A stretch of 64,000 nt of DNA from Lycocorax pyrrhopterus obiensis (Eukaryota; Chordata; Aves; Passeriformes; Paradisaeidae), in NCBI GenBank assembly GCA_014706295.1, contig JACSVZ010000002.1:132379431-132443430 (forward strand), written 5' to 3'. The position numbers and the translations under genes were made by a program. The notes under the pieces are model-generated. The model was not told the origin of the DNA. It saw only the letters and a program-made list of their open reading frames with translations, and searched no databases. Shown here one piece after another: positions 1 through 12,200 of the stretch (position 1 is the first letter of the stretch; each line of letters opens with the position of its first letter).

Positions 1-1375
1 AAATGCCTATAGACTTAGTCAATGGAACTAGAATGAAAATAGAGTTCATTAGAAATCTGGTGGAGCGTGAATCTGCACTGAACACGTTTTGTCCCTGCAA
101 GGTTTCAGTGTGTCTGATGGTGTTCCCAGAGCTGAGAGCAACTCTGCAATTTCATCAAGGGCAGAGCAAGAACTTCCCAAGAAAAACTCATGCAGAAGTG
201 GAGTGGGGAAACTGTCCCTTGCATGCTCCTGGGGCTCTCGCTGCCAGACCCCTAGAGTATGCGGCCTCTCAGAGCTCATGAAAAGAAAAATGTAATATTT
301 CTAGGACGGGAAGAGCTACTGAGAGAGACTAGGACAGAAGCCATCTGGAAGATGAGAAATGGAGCAATGACAAAGGATAATATACATGGGTGTTATCATA
401 TAGTAAAGTACATTAACTTCCACAACCTGCAAATAACATTTAATTTAACATCATTTGGTTGTTTGTACAGCAAATTTAATTCCAGCTATCAAGTTACTCC
501 ATGTGCTCAAGTGGCAGAGCTATGTGGATATGCAGCAGATAGGTATAATCCTCCTTATGATTCATAGAGGTGCTAAAATGGTTTGGTGTAAGGGAATCTG
601 GAGGAGTTTTGTGTTTCTTTAGGGTGACCCAGGCAATGACACAAAAAATATCTGCATAAATAGAGAGCTTCTAGATGCTTACTGTCTTCTGAATAACCAC
701 GTGCAGGTTCATACTCTCCACAATCCACGGACGGATTCTCTAGATAAATGTGCCAGACTGCACAGACTATCTAGGGGCTCATTAGAAGAGAGGCAGCGCT
801 GCCTGTACATCATCAAACCATTCCTAAATCTGGTTTGCATGTCTCGGCATCTGGAGTTTCCTGTTCCAGTCCTGGAGCGTGGAGCAACTTGCATGGCTGA
901 ACAGCAGCCTGATGAGACCTTGGGTGGCTCCATGCTGAGAAATTTGGTCACCTCTGCTTAGTAACCTTCAGAATTTCTATAGTTAGGTCTCATTAGCTCA
1001 GGCCTGTGTTTGTGAACATGGCTGAGCACTTCTGGCCAGTACTTGTCTGATATGTGTGGTCTCAGCCAGCAGCAGGTGTGGGAGCAGTGAGAGGACAGTT
1101 CACACATCCCCGAGCTGGGTCTCTGGAAGACAGTGGTAGTCTGAGCACCGAAGTCATCACAGTGCTCCTCCTTCACTTGAACAGTCATTTCCCTTTGTTG
1201 TCACCACAGCGTCCCTTTCCCCAGCAAATACTTCAGATTACTTCCCTTTCCTTCATTAAATTCAATCGCTAAACATCGACTTCTAACATCAATCTCTTCC
1301 TCAGCCATAGCCTCATCTACTGTGTTGTCCGCACCCATTGTCTCCTGAGGATTCGGGTCTTTTGCAGGATGGTGT
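1..1375. other. Upstream intergenic sequence, no gene recognised
   Basis: Ordinary mixed-composition sequence upstream of FZD6. The open frames here are short, have no recognisable domain and overlap on both strands. In other vertebrates BAALC lies upstream of FZD6, so part of its 3' region could be nearby, but I see no BAALC coding sequence. Confidence 0.5.
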
Positions 1376-1377
1376 AG

Positions 1378-1905
1378 CGGCCAGGGGGGCAGCGAGGGTG
1401 ACAGCGAAGGTGGCAGCGAGGGTGGCAGCGAAGGTGGCAGTGAAGGTGGTAGCGAAGGTGGCAGTGAAGGTGGCAGTGAGGGTGACAGTGAAGGTGGCAG
1501 TGAAGGTGGCAGTGAAGGTGGCAGCGAGGGTGACAGCGAGGGTGACAGCGAGGGTGACAGCGAAGGTGGCAGTGAAGGTGGTAGCGAAGGTGGCAGTGAA
1601 GGTGGTAGCGAAGGTGGCAGTGAAGGTGGCAGCGAGGGTGGCAGCGAAGGTGGTAGCGAAGGTGGCAGTGAAGGTGGCAGTGAGGGTGACAGTGAAGGTG
1701 GCAGTGAAGGTGGCAGTGAAGGTGGTAGCGAGGGTGACAGCGAAGGTGGCAGTGAAGGTGGTAGCGAAGGTGGCAGTGAAGGTGGCAGCGAGGGTGGCAG
1801 CGAAGGTGGCAGCGAAGGTGGCAGCGAAGGTGGCAGGGAGGGTGGCAGCTGAGGTGGCAGCCAGGGTGTCAGTGAAAGCGTCAGTGAAGGTACCGGCGGA
1901 GGTGT
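1378..1905. repeat. 12-bp minisatellite (consensus GGTGGCAGYGAA)
   Basis: About 40 tandem copies of a purine-rich 12-mer, with variants such as GGTGACAGCGAG and GGTGGTAGCGAA. Blocks of variants recur: the run starting at 1445 recurs at 1649, exactly 204 bp or 17 units later, and another block recurs 180 bp apart, near 1551 and 1731. This suggests expansion by unequal exchange. Because the unit is a multiple of three and lacks stops in several frames, long artefactual open frames run through it on both strands: Ser-Leu-Pro-Pro or Thr-Phe-Ala/Thr repeats on minus, Val-Ala-Val-Lys on plus. It ends about 200 bp before the FZD6 CpG island. Confidence 0.95.
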
Positions 1906-2099
1906 CAGCGCGGGGCCGGCCGCCCTCTGTCGCAGAGGCCGAGGTGCCTTTGGAAACAATCCTCGAGACCGCTTCCAACGGCGGGACAGGTTCATGTTCC
2001 GACACTTGAACGTCTGCAAAACGCCTTCAGAATTTATACAGTGCATTACAGAGATGTTTATGAAAACTCCAGTGCCGAGTCAGTTTGAAGGGATTTTCA

Positions 2100-2870
2100 C
2101 GCCGTTTGTGTCTGTGCTACAGTGCCGGAGCCCTTCCCGGCCGCGGCTCACCCCTGCACGCGAGGCGCGCTGGGACAACACGGACAGCCCCGGGACCACG
2201 GCGACACAGCCCCGGTCCCTGGTCCCTGCTCCCCGCGGCCCCGGCCGGGGCCCCGCCCGCCGGCCCCGGCCCCCCGGCCCCGCCGGGGCGGGAAGGTGCG
2301 GCCGCCCCGCCCCGCCCGCCAGACGCCACATCCTGCAGGTGCCGCGGGGCGGCCATCGCGGAGGGGCCGCCGCCGGTGAGTGCAGCGGGCAGCGAGTCGG
2401 GCCCCGTCCCGTCTCGTCCCGGGGAGCAGCGGCTCCAACTCGGAGCGTTGCCGCGGGCGGCCGCCGGGAGGCGGGTCCCGGTGAGGGGGCGGCGGGGGCG
2501 CGGCCCGGGCGTGGCGGGGATGCGGCGCCGAGGCCGCGCCCGGCGAGCCCCGGGTCCTGGGCCGACTGCACTGCCGGGCCCGCGGGCGCCGCTTCCCAGG
2601 GCGGGGCTGGGAACGGGGCGCTGGGAGCGGCGGTGGCTCCGGGGCCCGGGCGGGAGCGGGGGGCGAACGCGCCGCTCCCGGAGCGCAGCTGCGCCGAGCC
2701 GCGGCCCCGGCGGGGTGTGTAGGGCCGGGGAGAGGCCGCGGGGGCACCCGGCCCGGCCGGAGCTGCCCTCTCGCCTGCAGGCCGGCGGGGAGGCCGAACT
2801 CGGCCTTCGGACGGGTGGTCCCGGTCGGGTTGTTTCTGATGTTCACTTCTCTGTCCCGTCTTCGCACGTA
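2100..2870 (+). promoter_or_regulatory. FZD6: CpG island, FZD6 promoter
   Basis: Very GC-rich, CpG-dense stretch at the 5' end of FZD6. It contains clustered Sp1-type GC boxes, for example the CCCGCCCCGCCC-like run near 2304-2320, and no evident TATA box. This composition suits a TATA-less, broadly used vertebrate promoter. The exact start site cannot be fixed from sequence. Long open frames here result from low stop-codon density in GC-rich DNA. Confidence 0.8.
2300..2375 (+). other. FZD6: Putative non-coding first exon of FZD6 (5' end uncertain)
   Basis: A strong splice donor (CCG|GTGAGTG) occurs at 2375/2376 inside the CpG island. A good acceptor (pyrimidine tract, then CACGTACAG) lies at 2873, immediately upstream of the exon with the start codon. 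Human FZD6 also begins with a non-coding exon. The left boundary given is nominal because the transcription start is unknown. Confidence 0.45.
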
Positions 2871-2873
2871 CAG

Positions 2874-3074
2874 GCTCGAAGAAGAAGGGATTTAGTAAAA
2901 TCGCGCTCAGCTAAAATGGGGCAGTACCTGAAGCAGCTGTGAGGAGTCTGATTGTGTGCCTTACTGCCTTGCGCTGGAGCCAGCAGAGGAAGATGCGTGT
3001 TTTTATCCTTGTGCAACGCCGGTCTGTCTAGCTACTGAACAGAGCGATGTGCTGAAGCTGGAGATCCTGCCAAA
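2874..3074 (+). other. FZD6: FZD6 5' leader on the start-codon exon, with three uORFs
   Basis: Untranslated part of the exon carrying the FZD6 ATG. It contains three short upstream ORFs: 2916-2942 (8 codons, strong context with A at -3 and G at +4), 2993-3031 (12 codons) and 3047-3055 (2 codons). All end before the main start. They could damp or condition translation of the receptor if the leader is as predicted. Confidence 0.6.
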
Positions 3075-3254
3075 ATGGGAGCACTCGTGTTCTCTGCGAC
3101 CTGCAGTTTACTTCTAGCTGTGGTGCAAGGACACAGCTTATTCACATGTGAGCCAATTACTATTTCCAGATGTTCAGGAATGCCTTACAATATGACTTTT
3201 TTCCCAAACATCATGGGACACTATGATCAGGACACGGCTGCTCGCAAAATGGAC
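3075..3254 (+). CDS. FZD6: FZD6 first coding exon
   Basis: Codes residues 1-60: hydrophobic signal peptide followed by the start of the cysteine-rich domain ([10 protein letters not shown], then the conserved YNMTFFPN motif). It ends on a GAC codon before a GTAAGT donor, phase 0. Reading on into the intron yields a spurious 95-residue open frame. Confidence 0.95.
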
Positions 3255-6200
3255 GTAAGTTCCCCCTCCCCCTCCCCCCCAATGATAGTATGTAACAAAT
3301 TTGTCATTAAGAAATTATTTGGGATACCTGTTGCACTGAATGACAAGGCTGATAATGTTTAGTGAGTAGATGTTTCTTCAAACAGGGTGTTCTAGAGCTC
3401 CTTGGTTGTGTAAGCACTATATAAGGGAGCTACCGATTTCCTTCCTCCACCCTGCCTTGGATCCTGTATTAAAGTGGAAGAGGAATGGGTGTAGCACAGC
3501 AATGTGACTATTCAGAGCATTTTGGCAGAGCTGATCACATATAGCTCAGGCACCTTACTGTTACGCAGAGCAATTGTTGAAATTCTCAGGGGAAATACTT
3601 TGTGCTATCCTGGCCTGCCTGAACTCAGTGCAAAAGTCATATTTAGAAGATGCTCTTTGCTCCTCTCAGCTTACATCTACTAAGGAGAAGCACCTGCAGT
3701 TATTCTTAGCCCTATTCTCCATTGTGGGTTTTGCATTCTGTTGTCTTCTGACTGGATGCTGAAACTTCTGACTGAAAGAGCAGCTTTGCTCTTTTAAACT
3801 GAAAATAAGCACCTTTCTTACCTGAACTGACTGTAAGTGTGGCTCCCCTGAGAATATGCCACGTTGTGGAAAGGCTTTGCCCATAGCAATACCTGTAAAG
3901 GGCGAGAGCCTTTCTGGGTGAGAGGCTTGTAAAACAAGTTTTAAACCTGTTTTAATAATGGCTTTTCAGTGGTAAGAGGAGGGGGAAAATCTTAACACAG
4001 GTCTTGAAAAGCTCAGTGTCTTGTGCTATGCAGAGAGTGAAACAGAAATGAGGTGAATATTAAGTTTCTGTTTAAAAAAATATTATATGTGGTTGGAGGT
4101 ACTGCTACTAAAATCTTATTTGCGTACTCTTTACCGAGCTTGGAGGAGGAGCTTGGTTCAGTTGCCAAAACATGTTTTTAGCGTTGCTTAGGATAATCAC
4201 GATTCCCTGTTTGGCCGCCAGTTGCCAGCCTGGAATGGCACAGGCTTTGGTCTCACATTGTTTTTGTCAGCCCGGTGTAGATGTATGGGAAATTCTGGTA
4301 TCAAATATTAAGCCATCTGTAAGCGAGTGACTGAATTCAGCTGCAGATCTCTGACAAATTGAGGGCTTTTAAGTTGGAAGGCAGGCTGTAGGCTTCAGTT
4401 GTGAACTGTGCAGTTTTTCTCTAGTTGTCATTTGTCAGGAATGCTTCGTGCAGTGTCTGCCACTTTATCTCCGCAGGTACGCTGCTGCTTCTTACTTGAT
4501 GTGTCTTAACTGCAGCCATTGAGCCAGCGCTTGTCAGTATTTGTGCCTTCCAGTCATGCTGCTGTTAGGGCACAGAGACCACAGAGCCATTTTTATTAGG
4601 TTGCTATGACTGACTTTTCTCAAATGTCAGTAACTTGTGCCCTAGTGCATGTGTGGAGGGAGTTCCTTCTGGGAAGGATTAATGGCTTACCTTATATATA
4701 GCTACTTAACTTCTTGTATAGCTACTTCATTAAAAATTGTGTGGTAGTGAGAAGTTCTGTTGTTTTCTCTCTTTTTCCATCCTGTCACCCTTACAACCTG
4801 ACTACTACAGTGGTTGATCACTGTTCAGCCAGCTGGCTGGGTGGCTGTGGGGAACAACAGTGTCTGTTAGGATTTGATTTCCCTCTCTCTGTGATTGGCT
4901 TCTTAGTCTCCTGTCATTCCCACTGCCTGGCCTCTAATTTAGTATTCCTCGCTACTATGGTGCTGTGTAGACATTTCTGAACTGCCTCTTGTGTGGTGGT
5001 CTGCTTGCCTTTATTTGTGGTCCAGCAGTGATGATGGATTGCTTGGTTGAAGTGAATTTTTAGGACAGTTGCTTTACAGGTGAAAGGGAGTTTGCTCCTG
5101 ATGTGTATGAAGCTAGTGTTGAATCTGCTGGTAGCAGTTATATTTGGAATTAATATGGTAAAAACTTACAGTGGTTCCTTGCTGGCCCTTCTTTCTGAGA
5201 GGGACCAGTGTGTACCAATGTCACGTACACATTTTGATGTCATTCTGCGTAACATTCAGTAATGGCGCCAGTTTGTCCATAGCTGGTTGTAACAGAGAAC
5301 CTTCTCAGGATTGTTAAAGGGTTCTGCTTTTCAGGGAACTTGATGTTGCAGCACGGGAGGAGGAGGCACTGACTTCTGGAATAGTGTTTTAATTTCATTT
5401 TGCAGCCAAAAAGAGGCAGCGGGTTGGGAGGTGGAGGAGACTTCTGTTGTTTTAAGAGCTTGAATTTTTCTGTAATTTTCAGTCCAAACTTCATTCATAC
5501 CAAAGAAAGAATTTTAATAGCCTGTTTGCACTCCATAGAAGTGCTTTCTTTTGATCCTCAATAGGAATGCTTAAAGGCTTTCTTTTCTAATTCTATCTTG
5601 CTCTTCCCCCTCCCCTCCCCCTGCCTGTTCTCAAGATTGGGCATGAGATTTACATCTTTGCATGTAAGGTCTCACTGGGTTTTGAGGTTGAGGCCTGCAG
5701 TATTTTGCTCCCTGTATCATCACTGACTTTGAGTAAGATGCTTAATCATGCAATCCTACGGCACAAGGTAGAGACATCTTCAAGAAATCAAAAATATTTT
5801 GTGCAGACAGAGCCTTAATGTTAGTCCAGTTTTATGTTTCTATCCCCTCTAAAAACTTTTGGAGAGTGTTTACTCCCCAAAAGGACCAAGATTTGTCAGG
5901 AGGACAAGTCTCACCTCAAGGTGAAGTTCATTCTCCAAAACAGTGGTAATTCACAATGTCCCACTCTGAAGACTCTACAGGTGTGTTCTGCTGCAAGGGA
6001 GTGTTGTGTAGCCAGAAGAGCTGTGCTTTCCATCTGCTGGTGCACAAAGTCTTCTATACAGTTCCTCTGCTTTCTGGGAGTGTGTTAAATTGGTATTTCT
6101 GCATGGTGTCTTCATAGTAATCCTCCAGAAGAGGATGATGTGGAGCTACTGTCTCAGGTAATGGTTGTCTTCCAGGAAAGAAGCTGATACATGGTCTTAA

Positions 6201-9200
6201 AATTCTGCCTCATGTATCAGCTGTTAATAATGATGTGCTATAAACCAGAACACTGAAGCACTGGGAGCAGGAAAATTACTAACTCAGTCCTAGGGCCTCT
6301 GTTATGGATGTTCTGGTGGGTGAGGATAGTCCCTCTGGGATCTTGTTTTCTGCAGTAAAAAAATACATGATTTCCAGTTGCTCCCTCCATTCACATATTT
6401 ATTTATTTAGTTTAATTCTGAGCTTTCAACTTGGCAGACTGAGTTTTGGCTTCTTGAGTTTTACTTTATATTTGGATTAGTTTTGTTTACACAACAAATG
6501 GTGATTTTAGGGAAATAAAACCGCATGGTTTTGTGGTGTGAAGTTTTGTGCATGTTTGCTAAACAGCTGCATGACTGTGGAATCTTATTATTTGCAGATG
6601 CCTACCATCTCTGTGTCTTAAAGCAGTTTAACAGTAACACTCCTCTTGTTACTACTAGTTCAGGTTGGGAGATGGAAGACCTAGGGTTTGTCTGATGAAG
6701 AAAATCAGTGGACATAGCAGAAGATCTGGTTCATTACAGCTGTACTTAAATAGGTGTAACTCCCCCTCGTGGTCATCCACAAAAACAAGTCACTTCTAAT
6801 TCCAAAGTAATTCCTACTTTAACTACCCTGAAATAGGTTGTCAACTGAAGGCATTATTCCAGCAAGGCAGAGAGTTACTGTGTTGTAACTTACACTCATA
6901 TCTCTTAATCTGTTCTGCTGCAGTTCTGGAATATGTCCACAGGAAACAAGCCCTTAAGAGTTCCTGATGTGGGCAAGATCCACAGGTCTGTAGAAGTACA
7001 AAGGGAAAAGGCTTGCCAGTGAGTTTTTAGAGCAGACTGTAGAAAACACTGGAAAATGTTGCACAGAGAACAATAAAGTACCTCAGAGAGACTGAAAAAA
7101 TGATTCAGTAGTGAGTTTTCCATTCACTTCTGAGTTCATGGCCATGTGCCAGAGAATGTGCGTGTCTGTGGAGAGTTAAGTGCAGCTGGCTGCAGCAGGC
7201 AGAAATTGTGGGAGAACTGGGGTCACTTTAGACAAAGCCATTTAGAGGGGGTTAAAAGTACCTTTAAAAGTTTAACACTGAAGTTGCATGAGTTAAAATT
7301 TGTAATGTAATGGCATAATTTGCTTCCAGTAAATACAAGTTTACAGTAATTCAATATAACGATTCTTAAAAAACCCTGTAAACCTGGTGTCTGCAAGCTT
7401 AAATTGGTGCGTGTGTGTGTGTATACACACAGGAAGGAGAAAGCTGTCTACCACTGTAGGTAGGGAGTTGTGGGGAGATAAATGCTGTTCTGTGAAAAGG
7501 TTATTACTAGGATATCCTGCAAAGTAGCACATGTGTGAGTTTACTTAATCTCTGGAAACAGCCATCTTTGCTTCTTGCTAGTACTCCACGTGAGCAGTGC
7601 TGGGTGTAATATGTGAACCACCTAGTACTTAAAACTTGAAGCATAAATCTCAGCATCTCTTAGGAACACAGCCAATATTCTCAATCTGCTTGGAGTTACA
7701 TTTTGTCCCTGGTGCTGCTGTAGACCCTAAAGTGGAGAATGTGTGCAGAGGTGTGGATGTTGGCCCGATGGAACAAGCACAAAGGACTCTTTAATTCGTA
7801 TTTTGTTTGTAATATTTTTGTTGTCTCTTTACCGTGGTACTAAGGAGCAGGGAAGGCTTTTGTAAAAAGTGGTAAATGTAGAACATCATGTGTTACTCTG
7901 TACAAACTAAGGTAACTTTACTAGCTTCTCAGAATGTAGTGTTGGTCACAAAAGACTGTGGTGATGAAACACCTGAATTGATACTTGTTAAGTAGAAGTT
8001 GGCAGATGCCAAAGTATTTTTTTTAGATACTTCATATGGATCAAAGGAAATACAAGGCAGTATAACTGACTTCTCTGCTGGTTATGTCTCTAGAAATAGC
8101 TGGACGTGAGTAATTCTGTTTCGAGCATAGCTGTGGAACTTGCAGTAAAGCATTGACTAAGGGGTCGAAAACATGAGTTAGCTGTTTAATTTTGTAAAAT
8201 ACCATAAAAATTTGGGGTGTGTGTTCATTTTTTGTTCTCTCTTGGTCTCAGGTATTCCAAAGAAACATACGTCATCTTTAGTTCTTAGAGTGGTGCTTAT
8301 AGCAACATTCATAAACCATTTTTGCTGATTCCTATGGGTCCAGTAAACTACAGCCACTAAAAGAATGTTTGTTACCTGTAATACTGAGGCCCTTCATCAA
8401 GTGTGATTGGCTTGAGCAGATTGACTGAAAGCAGACAAGCCAATGTGTGTAATCCTGTTACCCTGGCTTTAAGTGTATCAGTCATCCACAAAATCTGCTG
8501 CTGCTTTCTCTGAACAGCAGTACATGTCCACTTGATAACATGAATAGCACTGCCTTGCTCTTTGTTCTGAAGGGTGCTGTTTAGAATGCATGGGGGTCCA
8601 AAGTAATGCATGCTTGATAAAGAGATGGTAGCTGGGGTTCTTGGAGATGGTGTTGACTGTGATTCCAAGAGCCTCCTCTTTATCCATGTTCAGAGGCTAT
8701 GTCTACACTAGCCAGTAATTTGGTGTTACAAGAGTGGGTCACTAGGTGAAGTTGTCAGCACACTTCTTACCTGTCTGCTGCCTGAGATGGAGGAGTTGTA
8801 CTCTGGGCTAGATTTTGGCCAGTCTCACTGTGCATGAGGCCTGAAGCTGACCTAAGGAAGGTGGTCTTGCAGATCTTTCTCAACAGCAGACTTCTGAGAA
8901 ATACTGTGATATCTCGTTGTTTGTCTCCTGCAGGTGTCCGTCTGTTCTACAGGGCCCTGGTTAATGTTCAAGTGTAGCTGCAAGCTTAGTCTCGCAGTGT
9001 AGCCTTGTCTCTGATTCCCTCTTCTCCACACTCAAATCTGAAATGTGGTTACTGGCTAAACTAAGGCAGTGATCGACTTAGTCCTCTGGCTGTAGCCTAC
9101 TCCAAGAGGACACCTGTGGATGAATGGAACATATTCCTTGAAACTATTTTTATAGAGAAGGAAAACAGGAACAGAGCTACTGAGTTCAGAATTACTTTGC

Positions 9201-12200
9201 CTTCATTGATAGAAGTTAGGGCTTGGGAGCTGAGCTGTCTGCTGAGAACACACCGTTCTTGGATTGGGGAAAGCCAGCAGTGGGTACAAAGCTTTGAGAC
9301 ACAGGTGCAATTTCCATATTGTCTTAGTGTTTTCATGGAAGTGACTGTTGCCTAGTGGAACTTTGTGAACTTTACCTGGTCATTACCAAAACCTAGCATT
9401 AGATTAGGTAGGACAGGTCTGCTGAGGGTGATGCGATAACCATGATTTTGAAGGTCATCTTCACATATCTTTCTTTGAATAGTAGGCAAGTGGAAAAATT
9501 GTATATTGTTGTGTGCTGGTGGTCCACACTGTTTGCTGTCCTTGAGTTGTCAAACTGTGTGGAATCAACAACTGAGTAACAACTCACACCCAGTGCATTG
9601 GCCCACAGCAGCTCTGGCAATAGTGACTGGATTGTCTTGAAGGCTTTGGTGAACTAAGGTACACTGGTGGACATCTTTGCAAGGCTTGTGATGTTTATGT
9701 CATCTACAAATCTAGCCTAAGAATGGCAGAGGATCCTGATGTCTTTCTGAAGAGAGCTTTGTGGTGTTTAGGTGTGAGATGCTCTCTGTCGACAGTGCTG
9801 CATGGGTCAGGAGGCTGGATGGAGCTCGAGCCCTTGTTGCCTGCTGGTGGAGGTGGAATGCAGGTTTAGTTTTCCATAGGCAGGATGGATGTTCAGGGTG
9901 ACAGCTTGGCTACGAGATGTTACCTATGCCTTCGTTGATAAAGACCATAAAAAGCAAATGGTTCAGAAAAGAACCACATGGGATGGGGAATGTAGTCAAA
10001 TGTCCGTGGTTTCTTTTCTAGTTTGACGGTGCAGTGATTAAATCTGACAATTTCTGAGACTACTATTGTGTCATCTCTTTAGTTCTCTATTGCTTTCCAG
10101 AGTAAGGGGTGGGAGCATCTGCACCACAAAACTTGCTGCCTTTTTTTCTCTCTCAGTGTTGACTGTTGATTCACCATCCCTTAGGAGCAAACATGGTTCC
10201 TTTGTCACGTGGTTGCCTTTTTAGGTCTTTTTTGTGCATTTGTGTGCGTCTGTGATTGCTGTAACACATTGTTAATTTGCCTGCCAGAGGAAAAGATGCA
10301 TATGTGTGCCCTCTTTTTCTGAACTATGTAGTGTAGATGAGTGGAGACTTAATTGATTTCTGCTTAGCTGTTGGAAGAAGGAGCAGTGTGCAGGGGTTGT
10401 GTAAGAGCTGTGTAAGTAGCTACTGTAGATGTGGGGAGAGAGGCCTGGATGATCAGTCTTTGTAGGACAGTAAGGATGTCCTCTTACCAAAGATACCTCT
10501 CCTCTAGACAAGAGCTTCCTGGGAGAAAAAAAAAAATCCATCTTTCCTGTACTTGAACTTCAGGTAGATCAAGTTATTTCAAAGAATAACCACATCCTTC
10601 CAAGTTTGGCTCATGCTGTATTCCCCAGAGGGCCTGCATAACCAGATTTCTTCCATCTCAGTAGCTACTGCCAGAAAGCACTTAGTGGCCGAACGCTCCA
10701 CACAATTGTCCTGCATACAAAAATTAAAAGCAGTTTTTTGGAGAGGGACTGTACCCATCATGGTGATGTAGCAATGCCCGTTTGCTAGGATGCCATGTCC
10801 CAGCTGCATATTGTTTCACATGAGCTAATGCTCTTGCAAGGAAGGTACAAGGTGCACCATTCTAAGAATCCACTTGGGTGGGGGATCTCTCTGGGGATTA
10901 TAGCCGGAGCTACAAAGAGAACATTAAATGCCGAAGGTTAACAGGGCCCACAAATCATAACGTGGCAGGGAGGAAGAAAGGTGGCCTTGAGTTTTTAGAA
11001 CAGGAGACATAGGGAGGATAATAAGGGGAAAGTCACCAAAACGAGCACTGTGGGTTAACAATAAGGAAACAGTGTCTAATGCAGGCATTCAAAACTGGGG
11101 TGTGTCTCAAAGTATGACCAACTGGAAATAGTGAAAGCAGAAGACAGAGGTAATGACTGCAGATGCTGAGGTAGCTGACCACAGTTTCATGGGCTTCAGC
11201 TTGGTCAGATGACTTATGCATGCCTGACTGACGTCTCCTACATCATAACAAAGTTGGGGTTTTTTGAGACTACTAAAGTTTTCATTTAAGACTGCTTAAA
11301 AATGCATGAAGTAGGCAAGAAAGAAATGGTGCAGGGCTACTACTCTGGTAACTTGGGCAGTGCTGTTGTGCTCAAGTGTGTCTCCACACTCAGAGAGAGA
11401 GGGGGAAGCACGAATCTGGATGACTTTTGGAACCCGGGCAGTAATGACTTCTGCTGGAATTTTCTTGAAATGGGGGGCTTTTAAAAAGATAACAGACAGT
11501 CTATCAACATTATTACAGGTAATCCTTTACATTGAATTCTGTGCAAAAAGTTTAGCAATAAATCCAGTTACTCCTGTAATACATGGCAAATACATGGAGA
11601 ATTTAAGATTCGAAATTCTTGTGCTACCACAGTCCAGATGTAATGAAGCTCTGTCTAGACTTCCGATGTTTGAGAGCTTGCAATATACTTTCCTTCAGTT
11701 AACTTATATTTGTCTGTCCTTTATGCTCTGTATAGTTTACACAAAACCTAAACCAGATGCAATGTATAACTGAAAATCTTTGTATAAATAGATCAGTTCT
11801 GTAATGCTTGGGAAAAAGCTCTCATGTTTGTTAAGGACTGTAAATTGCAGAGGCTGGAATATCTATAATTTAGGTCAAGCTGTAATTTAGGGTAAAACAA
11901 AAAATGCAGTGAATTTTGGTAATAAGCTGTTTTGAAAAGTATTGGAAATATTTGTACTTTCGTTTGCTTCAGATAGTGAGATGTAATATTCCTGTTTATA
12001 TTGTTTATAACCTTTGCTATAGTTAAAAAATGTAGGGACATATGTATTTTTATTTTGCATGTGAAAATACTTATAGGGAAAATATGGAATTAAGTTGTTT
12101 TACTACAGAAAGGAATTCTTATGCTAGATTCCTGCATGGGCCATTCACTTGAGTTGGACTTAATCCTAGTGAGTCCCTTCCAACTCACAATATTTTGTGA

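Noticed and set aside
1201..2046. 281-codon minus-strand frame rich in Ser-Leu-Pro-Pro, plus overlapping 223- and 230-codon frames
   Set aside because: They exist only because a stop-free 12-bp minisatellite is divisible by three. There is no domain, splice or start context, and several frames are open on both strands at once.
2085..2942. Long open frames of 163 to 285 codons across the CpG island
   Set aside because: GC-rich DNA has few stop codons. The frames are Pro/Arg/Gly/Ala-rich, overlap on both strands and match no family; the region is the FZD6 promoter and leader.
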